64,000 bases of DNA from Guyparkeria sp. WRN-7. Its GTDB lineage: Bacteria > Pseudomonadota > Gammaproteobacteria > Halothiobacillales > Halothiobacillaceae. The stretch covers positions 1 through 64,000 of the forward strand of contig NZ_LRFH01000015.1 of the NCBI RefSeq assembly GCF_001641825.1. The letters are read 5' to 3'. The notes below the pieces were generated by a model. It saw only the letters and a program-made list of their open reading frames with translations, had not been told where the DNA came from and searched no databases. The position numbers and the translations under genes were made by a program. Within the stretch, counting starts at the first letter, position 1; the number at the start of each line of letters is the position of its first letter. Below, piece by piece: positions 16,465 through 24,592 of this stretch.

Positions 16465-17407
16465 AGTCCAACTTCGATTGGTATCCACTCCCGGGCGGCG
16501 TGAACTGGTCCCAGTAGGGTTCGCCGGCAAAGCGCTGGCCGAGGAAATCGATGAAGGCGCGTACCCGCGCGGCCAGATGGCGTGTCTGCGGGTACACGGC
16601 GTAGGCGCCTATCTCGGGCCACTCGGTATCGGTCAGGACAGGGACCAGCCGTCCTTCGGCCACGGCATGATGCAGCAGGAAGGTCGGTTCGATCACGATG
16701 CCCGCACCCCGGATGGCGGCCTCTCTGAGGAAGTCGCCATTGTTCACTCGCAACCGCGTGCGTCCCTTCACCGGTTGCCAGCGCCCTTGCTCATCGCGAT
16801 AGCCCCAGACGTGGTTGGCCGGCACGTTGCTGTAGATCAGACAGTCGTGATCGGTCAGCTGTGACGGGTGGTGCGGTGTGCCGCGACGCGCCAGGTAGTC
16901 CGGGCTGGCGGCCGCCATGTTGCGAATCGGGGCGAGCTTGCGGGCGATCAGCGTGGAGTCGGGCAGGCTCGCCAGTCGCACGCCCAGGTCGAAGCCTTCC
17001 GCGACCAGATCGACCTCGTTGTCGTCCAGGTTCAGATCGAAGTTCACCCGTGGGTGGGCAGCCATGAAGGCGTTGATCGCCGGCTGCAGGTGCAGCAGGC
17101 CGAAGGAGAGCGGGGCGGCCAGCCGGATCACGCCGGAGAGTTCGCCGTGTTCGCGGCTGACCGCCTCCTCGGCCTCGTCCAGGTCGGCGAGCAGTCGGGT
17201 TGCCCGGTGGTAGAAGTGCTCGCCGGAGGGGGTGAGTGCCAGGTGGCGGGTGGTGCGGTGGATCAGCTCGACGCCCAGGTGGTTCTCCAGGTCGCGCAGG
17301 CGACGACTGACAGCGGACTTGGCAATACCGAGGCGTTCGGCCGCGCCGCTGATCGAGCCGACGTCCGCCACGCAGGCGAAGGTGGCCATGGCGTTGAAGC
17401 GATCCAT
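16463..17407 (-). CDS. LysR-type transcriptional regulator
   Basis: This 314-residue protein has an N-terminal winged helix-turn-helix (about residues 2-62, SGAAERLGIAKSAVSRRLRDLE) and a C-terminal periplasmic-binding-protein-like effector domain (about 90-300). It resembles the large DsdC/AaeR-like subgroup that begins MDRFNAMATF. A start six codons upstream (MPRREQ) is possible, but the family start at 17407 is preferred. It is divergent from cytochrome b561-yceI, which LysR-family habit suggests as its target. The effector is unknown. Confidence 0.88.
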   Translation of the reverse strand: MDRFNAMATFACVADVGSISGAAERLGIAKSAVSRRLRDLENHLGVELIHRTTRHLALTPSGEHFYHRATRLLADLDEAEEAVSREHGELSGVIRLAAPLSFGLLHLQPAINAFMAAHPRVNFDLNLDDNEVDLVAEGFDLGVRLASLPDSTLIARKLAPIRNMAAASPDYLARRGTPHHPSQLTDHDCLIYSNVPANHVWGYRDEQGRWQPVKGRTRLRVNNGDFLREAAIRGAGIVIEPTFLLHHAVAEGRLVPVLTDTEWPEIGAYAVYPQTRHLAARVRAFIDFLGQRFAGEPYWDQFTPPGSGYQSKLD

Positions 17408-17515
17408 TTGTTCTCTTCTCGGCAACAGTGTTTTGAGAGATTAGTGGTTTAAAACCCCGCCGGCAACGACCAGACTTTGCGCAGATTCGGACCGGGCGAA
17501 GGGAGAAACCAATCG

Positions 17516-18094
17516 ATGCAATGGCGGAACACGGCAGCGGGGTACGGCGTGGTGTCGATCGCGGCCCACTGGCTGATCGCCGGGGGCGTGATCGGGCTGT
17601 TCGCCCTGGGCTGGTGGATGGTCGATCTGACCTACTACGATCCGTGGTATCGCCAGGCACCGTCGATCCACAAGGCGGTAGGCGTGCTGTTGTTCATCCT
17701 GCTGGTTGGTCGGCTGGCCTGGCGCTGGGGCAACCCGCGCCCCCGGCCGCTGGGAAGGCCGCTGGAGCGTCGACTCGCCCGACTGGTGCACGGTCTGTTC
17801 TACCTGCTGCTGTTCGCGGTGATGATCGCCGGTTACCTGATCTCGACCGCCGACGGCAGTTCGATCGACGTGTTCGGCCTGTTCGCCGTGCCGGCCACGC
17901 TGAGCGACCTGCCGAATCAGGAGGACATCGCCGGCAACATTCACCGCTGGCTCGCATGGACCGTCATGGGGCTGACCGTCGTCCACGCGAGTGCGGCATT
18001 CAAGCACCATCTCATCGACCGCGACCGAACGCTTGTCCGCATGCTCCGGCCAACCTCCAGTCATTCTGCAACCAACGAGGGAGACCCATCATGA
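17516..18094 (+). CDS. Cytochrome b561 family protein
   Basis: This 192-residue membrane protein has four transmembrane segments. Histidines placed to ligate two b-type haems are visible in IAAHWLIAG, SIHKAVGV, RLVHGLFYLL and GNIHRWLAW/VVHASAAFKHH. It likely moves electrons between quinol and a periplasmic partner. Its stop codon overlaps the yceI start (ATGA), so the two are translationally coupled; the cybB-yceI pair is common in proteobacteria. The start at 17516 (MQWRNTAAGYG) gives the family length, while upstream in-frame codons look non-coding. Confidence 0.9.
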   Translation: MQWRNTAAGYGVVSIAAHWLIAGGVIGLFALGWWMVDLTYYDPWYRQAPSIHKAVGVLLFILLVGRLAWRWGNPRPRPLGRPLERRLARLVHGLFYLLLFAVMIAGYLISTADGSSIDVFGLFAVPATLSDLPNQEDIAGNIHRWLAWTVMGLTVVHASAAFKHHLIDRDRTLVRMLRPTSSHSATNEGDPS

Positions 18095-18675
18095 AGAAAC
18101 TGACCACAGCCGTGCTGGCCGGCGCGCTCGCCGCACCCGCCGCTTTCCTGCCGATGCAGGCGCAGGCCGCCGAGTACGTCATCGACACCGAGGGACAGCA
18201 CGCCTTCATCGAGTGGCGCATCCAGCATCTGGGCTACTCCTGGCTGTATGGACGCTTCAACGATTTCGAGGGCCAGTTCGAGTACGAGGACGGCCAGATC
18301 GAGGATGCCAGCGTCGAGGTGACCATCGACATGGCCAGCCTCGATTCGAACCACGCCGAGCGTGACAAGCACCTGCGCGAGAAGGATTTCTTCTATGTGA
18401 AGGAATACCCGCAGGCCACCTTCAAGAGCACCGGGATCGAGTCCACCGACGACGGCTTCGTCATCATCGGTGATCTGACCATGCGTGGCGTGACCAAGGA
18501 GATCGAGATCGAGGCCGAGAAGATCGGCGAGGGCGAGGATCCCTGGGGCGGTTATCGCGCCGGGTTCCACGGCACCACGACGCTGACGCTCAAGGACTTC
18601 GGCATCGACTACGACCTGGGCCCGGCCGCGACCGAGGCCGAGGTGACGCTGTCGGTCGAGGGCATTCGCCAGTAG
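18091..18675 (+). CDS. YceI-family periplasmic lipid-binding protein
   Basis: The 194-residue exported protein has a signal peptide ending MQAQA-AEY. The YceI lipocalin-like beta-barrel follows, with family motifs HAFIEWRIQHLGYSWLYGRF near the N-terminus and ATFKSTGIES and GDLTMRGVTKEI in the middle. Members bind isoprenoid quinones or similar amphiphiles in the periplasm. Coupled expression with cytochrome b561 suggests a shared electron-transfer or isoprenoid task. A bidirectional hairpin terminator follows. Confidence 0.93.
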   Translation: MKKLTTAVLAGALAAPAAFLPMQAQAAEYVIDTEGQHAFIEWRIQHLGYSWLYGRFNDFEGQFEYEDGQIEDASVEVTIDMASLDSNHAERDKHLREKDFFYVKEYPQATFKSTGIESTDDGFVIIGDLTMRGVTKEIEIEAEKIGEGEDPWGGYRAGFHGTTTLTLKDFGIDYDLGPAATEAEVTLSVEGIRQ

Positions 18676-18694
18676 CGCCACCTGCAGTGCCATG

Positions 18695-18730
18695 AAAAAA
18701 CCCCGGCAAGGGTGACCTTGCCGGGGTTTC
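18695..18730. terminator. Bidirectional terminator between yceI and TonB receptor genes
   Basis: CCCCGGCAAG at 18701-18710 pairs with CTTGCCGGGG at 18717-18726. The stem is flanked by a run of A on the left and TTT on the right, so it works for both convergent genes. Confidence 0.8.
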
Positions 18731-18752
18731 ACGTTTCGCGATGCGCGGTTCG

Positions 18753-20978
18753 TCAGAAGTCGAACTGGGCGCCGACCATGACGGTGCGCGGCTTGCCGAC
18801 GCGGAAACCGGCCGGGCGAATGGAGGCGACGTAGGTCTCGTCGGTGAGGTTCTCCACCTCGGCGAACAGCTTGGCGTGCTTGGTCAGCCGGTAGTTCGCG
18901 GACAGGTCGACGATGGTGCGGGCATCGACCTTCTCGCCGGCCGGGATCGGCCCGCTGCCGGCCACCGCGCGGCTTTCGCCGACGTAATTGGCCGTGGCAT
19001 GGACGCCGAAGCGCTCACCGACCACGCCTGCGGAAAGCGAGAGCTGGTGCTCGGGCGTGTTGGGCAGCTCGTCACCTTGCTGCACGTCGCCCCAGGCGCC
19101 GTAGTCGGAGTCGAAGCTGTTCTGGAACTCGGTGTCGGTCCAGGTGTAGGCAAGGCGAACCGGCAGGTTGACCCCCCAGTCGCGTCCGGCGGCCAGGTCG
19201 TACAGGGCGAGCGCCTCGATGCCGCGGACCTCGACTTCACCGCCATCGAAGCTGTCGCCGATGTCACAGCCGCCGCCGGTCGACGCGGTGCACACACCGA
19301 CCAGGTTCTCGTAGTCATTGAGAAAACCGATCAGCTCGGACTGGAACGCGCCGTTGTTGTAGCGGAAACCGGCTTCCCAGTTGACGGCCTCTTCCTCTTG
19401 GGCACCGCCAACACCGGTGGGGGCAAAGCCTTTGTAGACGCCGCCGAGCAGCTGCCAGTTGTCGTTGACGTCGAAGGTCGCGCCCAGTCCCGGGATGAGG
19501 ACGTTGTAGTCGGCGGACTCGTCGTCGCGCGAGACGGTGGTGCGATCGGCATCGGCATAGCGGGTGCGGTCGATGGCGATCGATTCGTAACGCAGCCCGG
19601 GCGTGACGGCCAGCCGGCCGAAGTCCATCCGATCCTGAACGAAGGCGGCGACGGTCTTCGCTTCGGTGACACGGTTGCCCGCGCCGCCGAGCTCGCCGCG
19701 CTCGGTCAACACCAGTGAACCGTCGACCATGTCGTATTGGTCGACCCACTGGAATCGATCGATCTCGTCTTCGTGGTAGCGCAGGCCGAACTTCAGGTGG
19801 TGGTCGACGTCGCCGGCCGCGATACGCCAGTTGGCACGCGATTCGATCCCCTGCGAAACGTACTCGCGGTTGTTGGCCTTGATATTGCCACGCAGGTCGG
19901 CGTCGTTCGCGCCGGTGATCCAGCTCATTTCGTCGCTGTGGGTGTCGGGGTCGTCGAGGATGGCCGAGATACCGGTGCCGTCGACGTCGTTGAGCTTGTA
20001 CCAGTTGCGGTGGAATTCGTTCCGGTACAGCGTGGTGGTCACGTCCATCGCCGGGCTCAACTCGACGAAATGGCGCAGCTGGTACTGGGTATGCTCGGTG
20101 TCGATCCGGTCATTGGCCGAGCCGGCGTAGCGGCGAAACGGATCGGCCTCGTAGTCCTCGCGGGTCAGGCCCAGGTAGGTCTCTTCGATGGCCTTTTCGT
20201 CGCGGGCGAGCTTGAGTTCGAGCTCCTGGTAGCGCTCGGCGCTGGCCGGCGTGTTGATGCGGAACTTGCCCAGGTAGTTCTGGATTTCGTAGCCGGGATG
20301 CTCGTCGCCGCGCCGGGGCGTGTCCAGCTCACGGAAGCCGTCGGTGGCATCCTGGTAGGTCTCGAGCAGGTAGCCGAAGGTCTCCTCGCTGTCGCCGTAC
20401 CAGGCATGCAGGCGGCGGGCGTCGCGCTCGCCGGCAGAGAGGCGCACTCGACCCTGTGCCTCGCCCGGGATGGGAGTGGAGGTCATGTTCAGGGCACCGC
20501 CGATGGTGTAGGGGCCGTACTCGATCGATGACGAGCCCTTGCGCACCTCGACCGAGTGCATGCGGGCGATATTGGGGAAGTAGTAGGCGGACGGTGCCGC
20601 GTAGGGGGCGGGCGCGATCATCACGCCATCCTCCATCACCGTGATCCGGCTGTTCCGATCCTGGTTCGCGCCGCGGATGGAGATGTTCGGGAACAGGCCG
20701 TGGCCCTCTTCCTCGGTGACGTATACGCCCGGCACCTGTCGCAATACCTTCATCGAATCGTTGCCGGGGATGGTCTCGAGGGTCTGGGCGTCGAGCACAT
20801 GCGCGGAGCCGGCCACGTCGCGGATCGCCGCCGCTCCGCCGACGATCGATATGCGATCGAGAACCGGGCTGGTGGCGATCGGCACGGGAACGGTGGTCTC
20901 GTCCCCCATGGCCGGGGTGGCGAGGACGGTGGCGATGGCGGCGGCGAGTGTGCCGCGTCTTGCGGATCTAAGGATCAT
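18753..20978 (-). CDS. TonB-dependent outer-membrane receptor (FecA/ferric-chelate type)
   Basis: The 741-residue protein has a signal peptide ending PAMG-DET, a TonB-box region (DRISIVGGA), a plug domain (about 45-160: VLRQVPGVYVTEEEGHGLFPNISIRG) and a 22-strand beta-barrel ending in the aromatic VGAQFDF. The plug is closest in style to FecA and related Fe(III)-chelate receptors. It imports an iron complex across the outer membrane using TonB energy. hemP lies 119 bases upstream on the same strand, so a haem or haem-related ligand is also possible. tonB/exbBD are not in the window. Confidence 0.92.
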   Translation of the reverse strand: MILRSARRGTLAAAIATVLATPAMGDETTVPVPIATSPVLDRISIVGGAAAIRDVAGSAHVLDAQTLETIPGNDSMKVLRQVPGVYVTEEEGHGLFPNISIRGANQDRNSRITVMEDGVMIAPAPYAAPSAYYFPNIARMHSVEVRKGSSSIEYGPYTIGGALNMTSTPIPGEAQGRVRLSAGERDARRLHAWYGDSEETFGYLLETYQDATDGFRELDTPRRGDEHPGYEIQNYLGKFRINTPASAERYQELELKLARDEKAIEETYLGLTREDYEADPFRRYAGSANDRIDTEHTQYQLRHFVELSPAMDVTTTLYRNEFHRNWYKLNDVDGTGISAILDDPDTHSDEMSWITGANDADLRGNIKANNREYVSQGIESRANWRIAAGDVDHHLKFGLRYHEDEIDRFQWVDQYDMVDGSLVLTERGELGGAGNRVTEAKTVAAFVQDRMDFGRLAVTPGLRYESIAIDRTRYADADRTTVSRDDESADYNVLIPGLGATFDVNDNWQLLGGVYKGFAPTGVGGAQEEEAVNWEAGFRYNNGAFQSELIGFLNDYENLVGVCTASTGGGCDIGDSFDGGEVEVRGIEALALYDLAAGRDWGVNLPVRLAYTWTDTEFQNSFDSDYGAWGDVQQGDELPNTPEHQLSLSAGVVGERFGVHATANYVGESRAVAGSGPIPAGEKVDARTIVDLSANYRLTKHAKLFAEVENLTDETYVASIRPAGFRVGKPRTVMVGAQFDF

Positions 20979-21097
20979 GAAGGCTCTCCAGTCATGTCGT
21001 CATCGGTGACCGCTCAGGGGCGGTCAGGAGGGCGAAGGCTGGCTGGCTTGATCCGCAGACGGGGATCTGGCTGGCTCGCGTTCTAAGTCGGTTTTGT

Positions 21098-21259
21098 CTA
21101 CTTGGTCAGGATCAGCTTGTTCGAGGCCGTGATGCGAAGCAGGTACCACTGGCCGTCGTGCTGGATTCGGATCTGCCCCGTCGGACCCAGTAATCGTTCA
21201 CTGACGATCGTCGGAGGTTCCGGTCGGGCGGGACGTGATTCTCCTTGTGGTTGCTGCAT
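21098..21259 (-). CDS. hemP: HemP-family hemin uptake protein
   Basis: The protein has only 53 residues. Its second half carries the HemP signature: LLGPTGQIRIQHDG, then WYLLRITASNKLILTK at the C-terminus. HemP/HmuP proteins sit before haem or siderophore receptor genes and affect their expression or haem uptake; their mechanism is poorly known. The ATG at 21259 has a GGAG about ten bases upstream. It is the first gene of a likely hemP-receptor operon with a promoter and iron-box-like repeats about 220-260 bases upstream. The long frame that continues upstream is not coding. Confidence 0.85.
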   Translation of the reverse strand: MQQPQGESRPARPEPPTIVSERLLGPTGQIRIQHDGQWYLLRITASNKLILTK

Positions 21260-21476
21260 GGGTCGTTGGCTCCATGTTTCAGGCAAAGGGCGGTCGGTTG
21301 GTGTCGGCGACCATGCCTCCCGTCGGGACGGGGCATTACCACCAGCAGGCGGCCGGGCCGTGTTGGTCGCCGCCTCCTCCGTGGCAGTGCCGACGGCGCG
21401 CTTGGCGCGCCCCAAGAGCGTCGGTGACCGGGCAGGGCGATCTGCTGACGCACAGACCTGCCCGAGGTCGGCGGGG

Positions 21477-21505
21477 ATCATATTCATTTGCAGGCACAAA
21501 TGCAA
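21477..21505 (-). promoter_or_regulatory. Promoter of hemP
   Basis: On the minus strand TTGCAT (-35, 21500-21505), a 17-base spacer and TATGAT (-10, 21477-21482) form a good sigma-70 promoter directed at hemP. The leader would be about 210 bases long. Confidence 0.6.
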
Positions 21506-21519
21506 ACCAATACCATTTG
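21485..21519. promoter_or_regulatory. Triple CATTTG/CAAATG operator over the hemP promoter (Fur-like)
   Basis: Three alternating half-sites are present: CATTTG (21485-21490), CAAATG (21497-21502) and CATTTG (21514-21519). The first pair is separated by 6 bases and the second by 11. They cover the -35 and spacer of the hemP promoter. The outer pair, CAAATGCAAACC...CCATTTGCG, has the spacing of degenerate Fur boxes, so iron control is the simplest reading. Confidence 0.45.
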
Positions 21520-21670
21520 CGTTTATCGAGAGCCGTGCCCGTTCATGAGCAAGGGCGGGGTGGCTTTTGTGGTCTCGCTGGCTGTCATCCGCGGTCAGGG
21601 ATGCAGTAAAGTGCCCGCCAAGCAGGTCGGGGTTACGTCCCGACCGAACAGGTATCCGGAGGGAAGATTG

Positions 21671-22642
21671 ATGGGTTCTGCTGTGCTGGCGGTTCTGCTG
21701 GGCTTGGTGATCCTCGTGTGGAGCGCCGACCGGTTCGTCGAGGGGGCGGCCGCCACGGCCAAGCATCTCGGCATGTCGCCGCTGCTGATCGGCATGGTGA
21801 TCATGGGGTTCGGTACCTCGGCCCCCGAGCTGGTGGTGTCGGTGATGTCCGCCATCGATGGCAGCCCGGGCATCGCCCTGGGTAACGCCTATGGCTCGAA
21901 CATCGCCAATATCGCCCTGATCCTGGGCCTGACCGCGGTGATCGCGCCGATTGCCGTGCACTCGCAGGTGATCCGCCGCGAGCTGCCGATCCTGCTCGGC
22001 GTCACCGCCATTGCCGCGTTGCAGGTGCACGACGGCGAGATCACGCGCGTGGAGGCGATCATTCTGCTGGTGCTGCTGGTGGTCCTGCTGGGCTGGAACA
22101 TCTACCAGGGACGTCGCGGACAGGTGGATGCCCTGGGCGGCGAGGTCGAGCAGGAGCTGGTCAGCCACCCGATGCCGCTGAAGAAGGCGCTGATCTGGGT
22201 GGCGATCGGCCTGATCCTGCTGGTGGTCAGTTCGCGTCTGCTGGTGTGGGGCGCGGTCGACATCGCCCAGTTCTTCGGTGTCAGCGATCTCGTCATCGGC
22301 CTGACGGTGGTGGCCATCGGCACCTCGCTGCCGGAACTGGCCTCGTCGATCGCGGCGATCCGCAAGAACGAGCACGACATGGCGTTGGGCAATGTCATCG
22401 GATCGAACCTGTTCAACACGCTGGCGGTGGTCGGCCTGGCCGGAGTGATCCACCCCATGGCCGCCGAGCCCGAGGTGTTCACGCGCGACATGCTGGTGAT
22501 GGGCGCGCTGACGCTGGCGTTGTTCTTCTTTGCCTATGGCTTCCGTGGTCCCGGCCGGATCAACCGGATCGAGGGCGTGGTGCTGCTGGCGGCCTTCGCC
22601 GGCTATACCGCCTACCTGTTAGGCACGACTTTCGTCGGCTGA
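21671..22642 (+). CDS. Calcium/sodium antiporter, CaCA family (YrbG-like)
   Basis: The 323-residue protein has about ten transmembrane segments in two inverted repeats. Each holds the alpha-repeat ion-binding motif: GFGTSAPELVVSV...GNAYGSNIANI in the first half and AIGTSLPELASSI...GNVIGSNLFNT in the second. It exchanges Na+ (or H+) for Ca2+ across the inner membrane. ATG 21671 is chosen because a GGAGGG ribosome-binding site stands just upstream; the longer upstream frame overlaps the hemP promoter. A methyltransferase gene starts two bases after its stop and is probably cotranscribed. Confidence 0.93.
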   Translation: MGSAVLAVLLGLVILVWSADRFVEGAAATAKHLGMSPLLIGMVIMGFGTSAPELVVSVMSAIDGSPGIALGNAYGSNIANIALILGLTAVIAPIAVHSQVIRRELPILLGVTAIAALQVHDGEITRVEAIILLVLLVVLLGWNIYQGRRGQVDALGGEVEQELVSHPMPLKKALIWVAIGLILLVVSSRLLVWGAVDIAQFFGVSDLVIGLTVVAIGTSLPELASSIAAIRKNEHDMALGNVIGSNLFNTLAVVGLAGVIHPMAAEPEVFTRDMLVMGALTLALFFFAYGFRGPGRINRIEGVVLLAAFAGYTAYLLGTTFVG

Positions 22643-22643
22643 G

Positions 22644-23315
22644 ATGGGCCATTCCTGTCCGCTTTGCGGTGACAGGCTGGCACCGTTTGCCACGGTGGCC
22701 GACGGCCCGAAGCGCGCCGGTCAGACACTGGATTTCCTCGACTGCCCGAGCTGCCGGCTGGTGGTGCGCGACCCGGCCGCCTGGCCCTCGCCCGGGGCGG
22801 AGGCCGACTACTACCGCCTGCACGAGAATCGTGCCGACGATCCCGGCTATCGCCGCTTTCTCGCCCCCGCCTTCGCGCATCTGGCCGACGTACTGACCCC
22901 GGGAGTGCACGCCCTGGATTTCGGTTGCGGGCCGGACTCGGCCCTGATCGCCATGGCACGCGAGCGGGGCGTCGAGATGGCCGGCTGGGACCCGCAGTTC
23001 CGCCCCGACGCGCAGGTGCTCGAGCGAGGTCCGTATGACGTCATCACCTGTACCGAGACGGTCGAACACCTGCACCGCCCGAGCGCGGTGTTCGAGCGGC
23101 TGGAACGGCTGCTGCGCCCCGGCGGGCGGCTGATCGTCCAGACCGGTTTCGTCCCCGAACGGCCCGCCTTCGACAACTGGCACTACCGCCGTGATCCCAC
23201 CCACGTGATCCTGTATCGGGCCGAGACCTTTCAATGGCTGGCCGCCGCGCGTGGCTGGCAGGTGGTGGCGATCGAGGCGCCCGTGGCGGTGTTCGAGAGG
23301 CCGGCGTCGACTTGA
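22644..23315 (+). CDS. SAM-dependent class I methyltransferase with N-terminal zinc ribbon
   Basis: This 223-residue protein begins with a CPLC...CPSC double CxxC pattern (residues 4-7 and about 33-36), likely a small zinc ribbon. A Rossmann-like methyltransferase domain follows, with SAM motif ALDFGCGPDSALIA (about 91-104) and a second motif DVITCTETVEHLHRP. The substrate is unknown. It follows the antiporter gene after two bases; a functional link is not evident. Confidence 0.85.
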   Translation: MGHSCPLCGDRLAPFATVADGPKRAGQTLDFLDCPSCRLVVRDPAAWPSPGAEADYYRLHENRADDPGYRRFLAPAFAHLADVLTPGVHALDFGCGPDSALIAMARERGVEMAGWDPQFRPDAQVLERGPYDVITCTETVEHLHRPSAVFERLERLLRPGGRLIVQTGFVPERPAFDNWHYRRDPTHVILYRAETFQWLAAARGWQVVAIEAPVAVFERPAST

Positions 23316-23373
23316 TCGTGGCGGGCGGGCTGCCTAACGTTTCGGTTTCAGCCTGCCACCGCCGAGGAATGCC

Positions 23374-24417
23374 ATGAAAGCGATCGGATTCGAACGCCAC
23401 CTGCCCGTCGACCATCCCGAGGTCTTTCGTGCCTTCGATCTGCCGGTGCCCGAGCCCGGGTCACACGACCTGCGGGTGGCGGTGGAAGCGGTCTCGGTCA
23501 ACCCGGTCGATACCAAGGTGCGTGCGCCGCGGCACGCGGACCCGGACCATCCCGACAATCGCGCCGACCCGGCCCCGCGTGTGCTGGGCTTCGATGCCCT
23601 CGGCGTGGTCGATGCGGTCGGCGACTCGGTGACCCGTTTCCAGCCGGGCGACGTGGTGTTCTATGCCGGTGACATCGGCCGGCCGGGCAGCAACGCCGAA
23701 TTCCAGCTGGTCGACGAGGCGATCGTCGGCCACGCCCCGCGCGGTATCGAGCCGGCCGACGCCGCTGCCCTGCCGCTGACCGCGCTCACCGCCTGGGAGA
23801 CGCTGTTCGATCGGCTGGGGCTGGCGCCCGATGGTGAGGATGCCGGTACCCCAATACTCCTGATCAACGGGGCCGGTGGGGTCGGCTCGATGGCGATCCA
23901 GCTGGCCCGTGCCGCCGGTCTGAGGGTGATCGCCACCGCCTCGCGACCCGAATCGCGGCAATGGTGCCTCGATCTGGGCGCCGAGGTGGTGGTCGACCAT
24001 TTCGCTGACCTGCCGGCCCAACTGGCCGAGCACGGTATCAGTGAGATCCCGGCGATTGCCTGCTTCAATGACCTCGACCGGCACTACACCGCCATGGCCG
24101 AACTGGTCGCGCCGCAGGGACGGCTGGCGAGTATCGTCGGCAACAAGTCGCCGCTGCCGTTCCAGGAACTGCGCAACAAGAGTGTCGGATTCTTCTGGGA
24201 ATACATGTTCACCCGGCCGCGCTTCGACACCGCGGACAAGGGGCGGCAGGGCGAGATCCTCGATACCGTCGCGACCATGGTCGAGGAGGGACGGGTGCTG
24301 ACCACCCGCCACGAGGTGCTCGGCGAGATAAGCGCCGAGAACCTGCGAGCCGCCCATCGTGCGCTGGAAGGCGGGCACGTGATCGGCAAGCTGGTCCTCT
24401 CCGGTTTCAGCGACTAG
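23374..24417 (+). CDS. Zinc-type alcohol dehydrogenase/quinone oxidoreductase family (MDR)
   Basis: The 347-residue medium-chain dehydrogenase/reductase has an N-terminal GroES-like catalytic domain (about 1-140) and an NAD(P)-binding domain with INGAGGVGSMAIQLARAAG (about 165-183). The catalytic zinc cysteines of classical alcohol dehydrogenases are absent, so it belongs with zinc-independent enoyl/quinone reductases that use NADPH. The natural substrate cannot be inferred. A terminator follows. Confidence 0.9.
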   Translation: MKAIGFERHLPVDHPEVFRAFDLPVPEPGSHDLRVAVEAVSVNPVDTKVRAPRHADPDHPDNRADPAPRVLGFDALGVVDAVGDSVTRFQPGDVVFYAGDIGRPGSNAEFQLVDEAIVGHAPRGIEPADAAALPLTALTAWETLFDRLGLAPDGEDAGTPILLINGAGGVGSMAIQLARAAGLRVIATASRPESRQWCLDLGAEVVVDHFADLPAQLAEHGISEIPAIACFNDLDRHYTAMAELVAPQGRLASIVGNKSPLPFQELRNKSVGFFWEYMFTRPRFDTADKGRQGEILDTVATMVEEGRVLTTRHEVLGEISAENLRAAHRALEGGHVIGKLVLSGFSD

Positions 24418-24434
24418 TTTTCCACTCGCCGTAT

Positions 24435-24470
24435 GAAAAAAGCGCCCCCGGTTTCTGTCGGGGGCGCTTT
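24435..24470. terminator. Bidirectional terminator
   Basis: AAAAAAGCGCCCCCG pairs with CGGGGGCGCTTT across an 8-base loop. A-run and T-run flanks let it serve both the oxidoreductase gene and the convergent glycerate kinase gene. Confidence 0.85.
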
Positions 24471-24496
24471 GCGTTCCGTCGGGTGGGCTGGTGCAT

Positions 24497-24592
24497 AGGG
24501 AAACTCTGCACGAATGCCATGCCACTCTGGCTGGGCGAGTCGTTCGTGGTCAAGGCGCGCAGAGCGGTATGGCATTCGTGCAGAGTTTCCCT
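24497..24592. mobile_element. MITE-like element, internally deleted copy B (96 bp)
   Basis: It has the same long terminal inverted repeats as copy A at 2981-3250. Bases 24497-24560 equal the reverse complement of copy A's right arm (about 64 bases), and the remaining 32 bases equal the reverse complement of copy A's left arm, so the internal 170-odd bases are missing. Both ends are flanked by TA. Its last two bases with the following A form the TAG stop codon of the glycerate kinase gene (minus strand). It lies between that gene and its terminator. Confidence 0.8.

Larger units (their letters stand above)
21260..21670. other. 411-base intergenic region between hemP and the antiporter gene
   Basis: This region carries the hemP promoter and repeats at 21477-21519 and, near 21655-21666, the GGAGGG ribosome-binding site of the antiporter gene. 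Between them (about 21260-21470) I see only GC-rich sequence, the long hemP leader, with no convincing gene, RNA motif or terminator. Confidence 0.6.
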
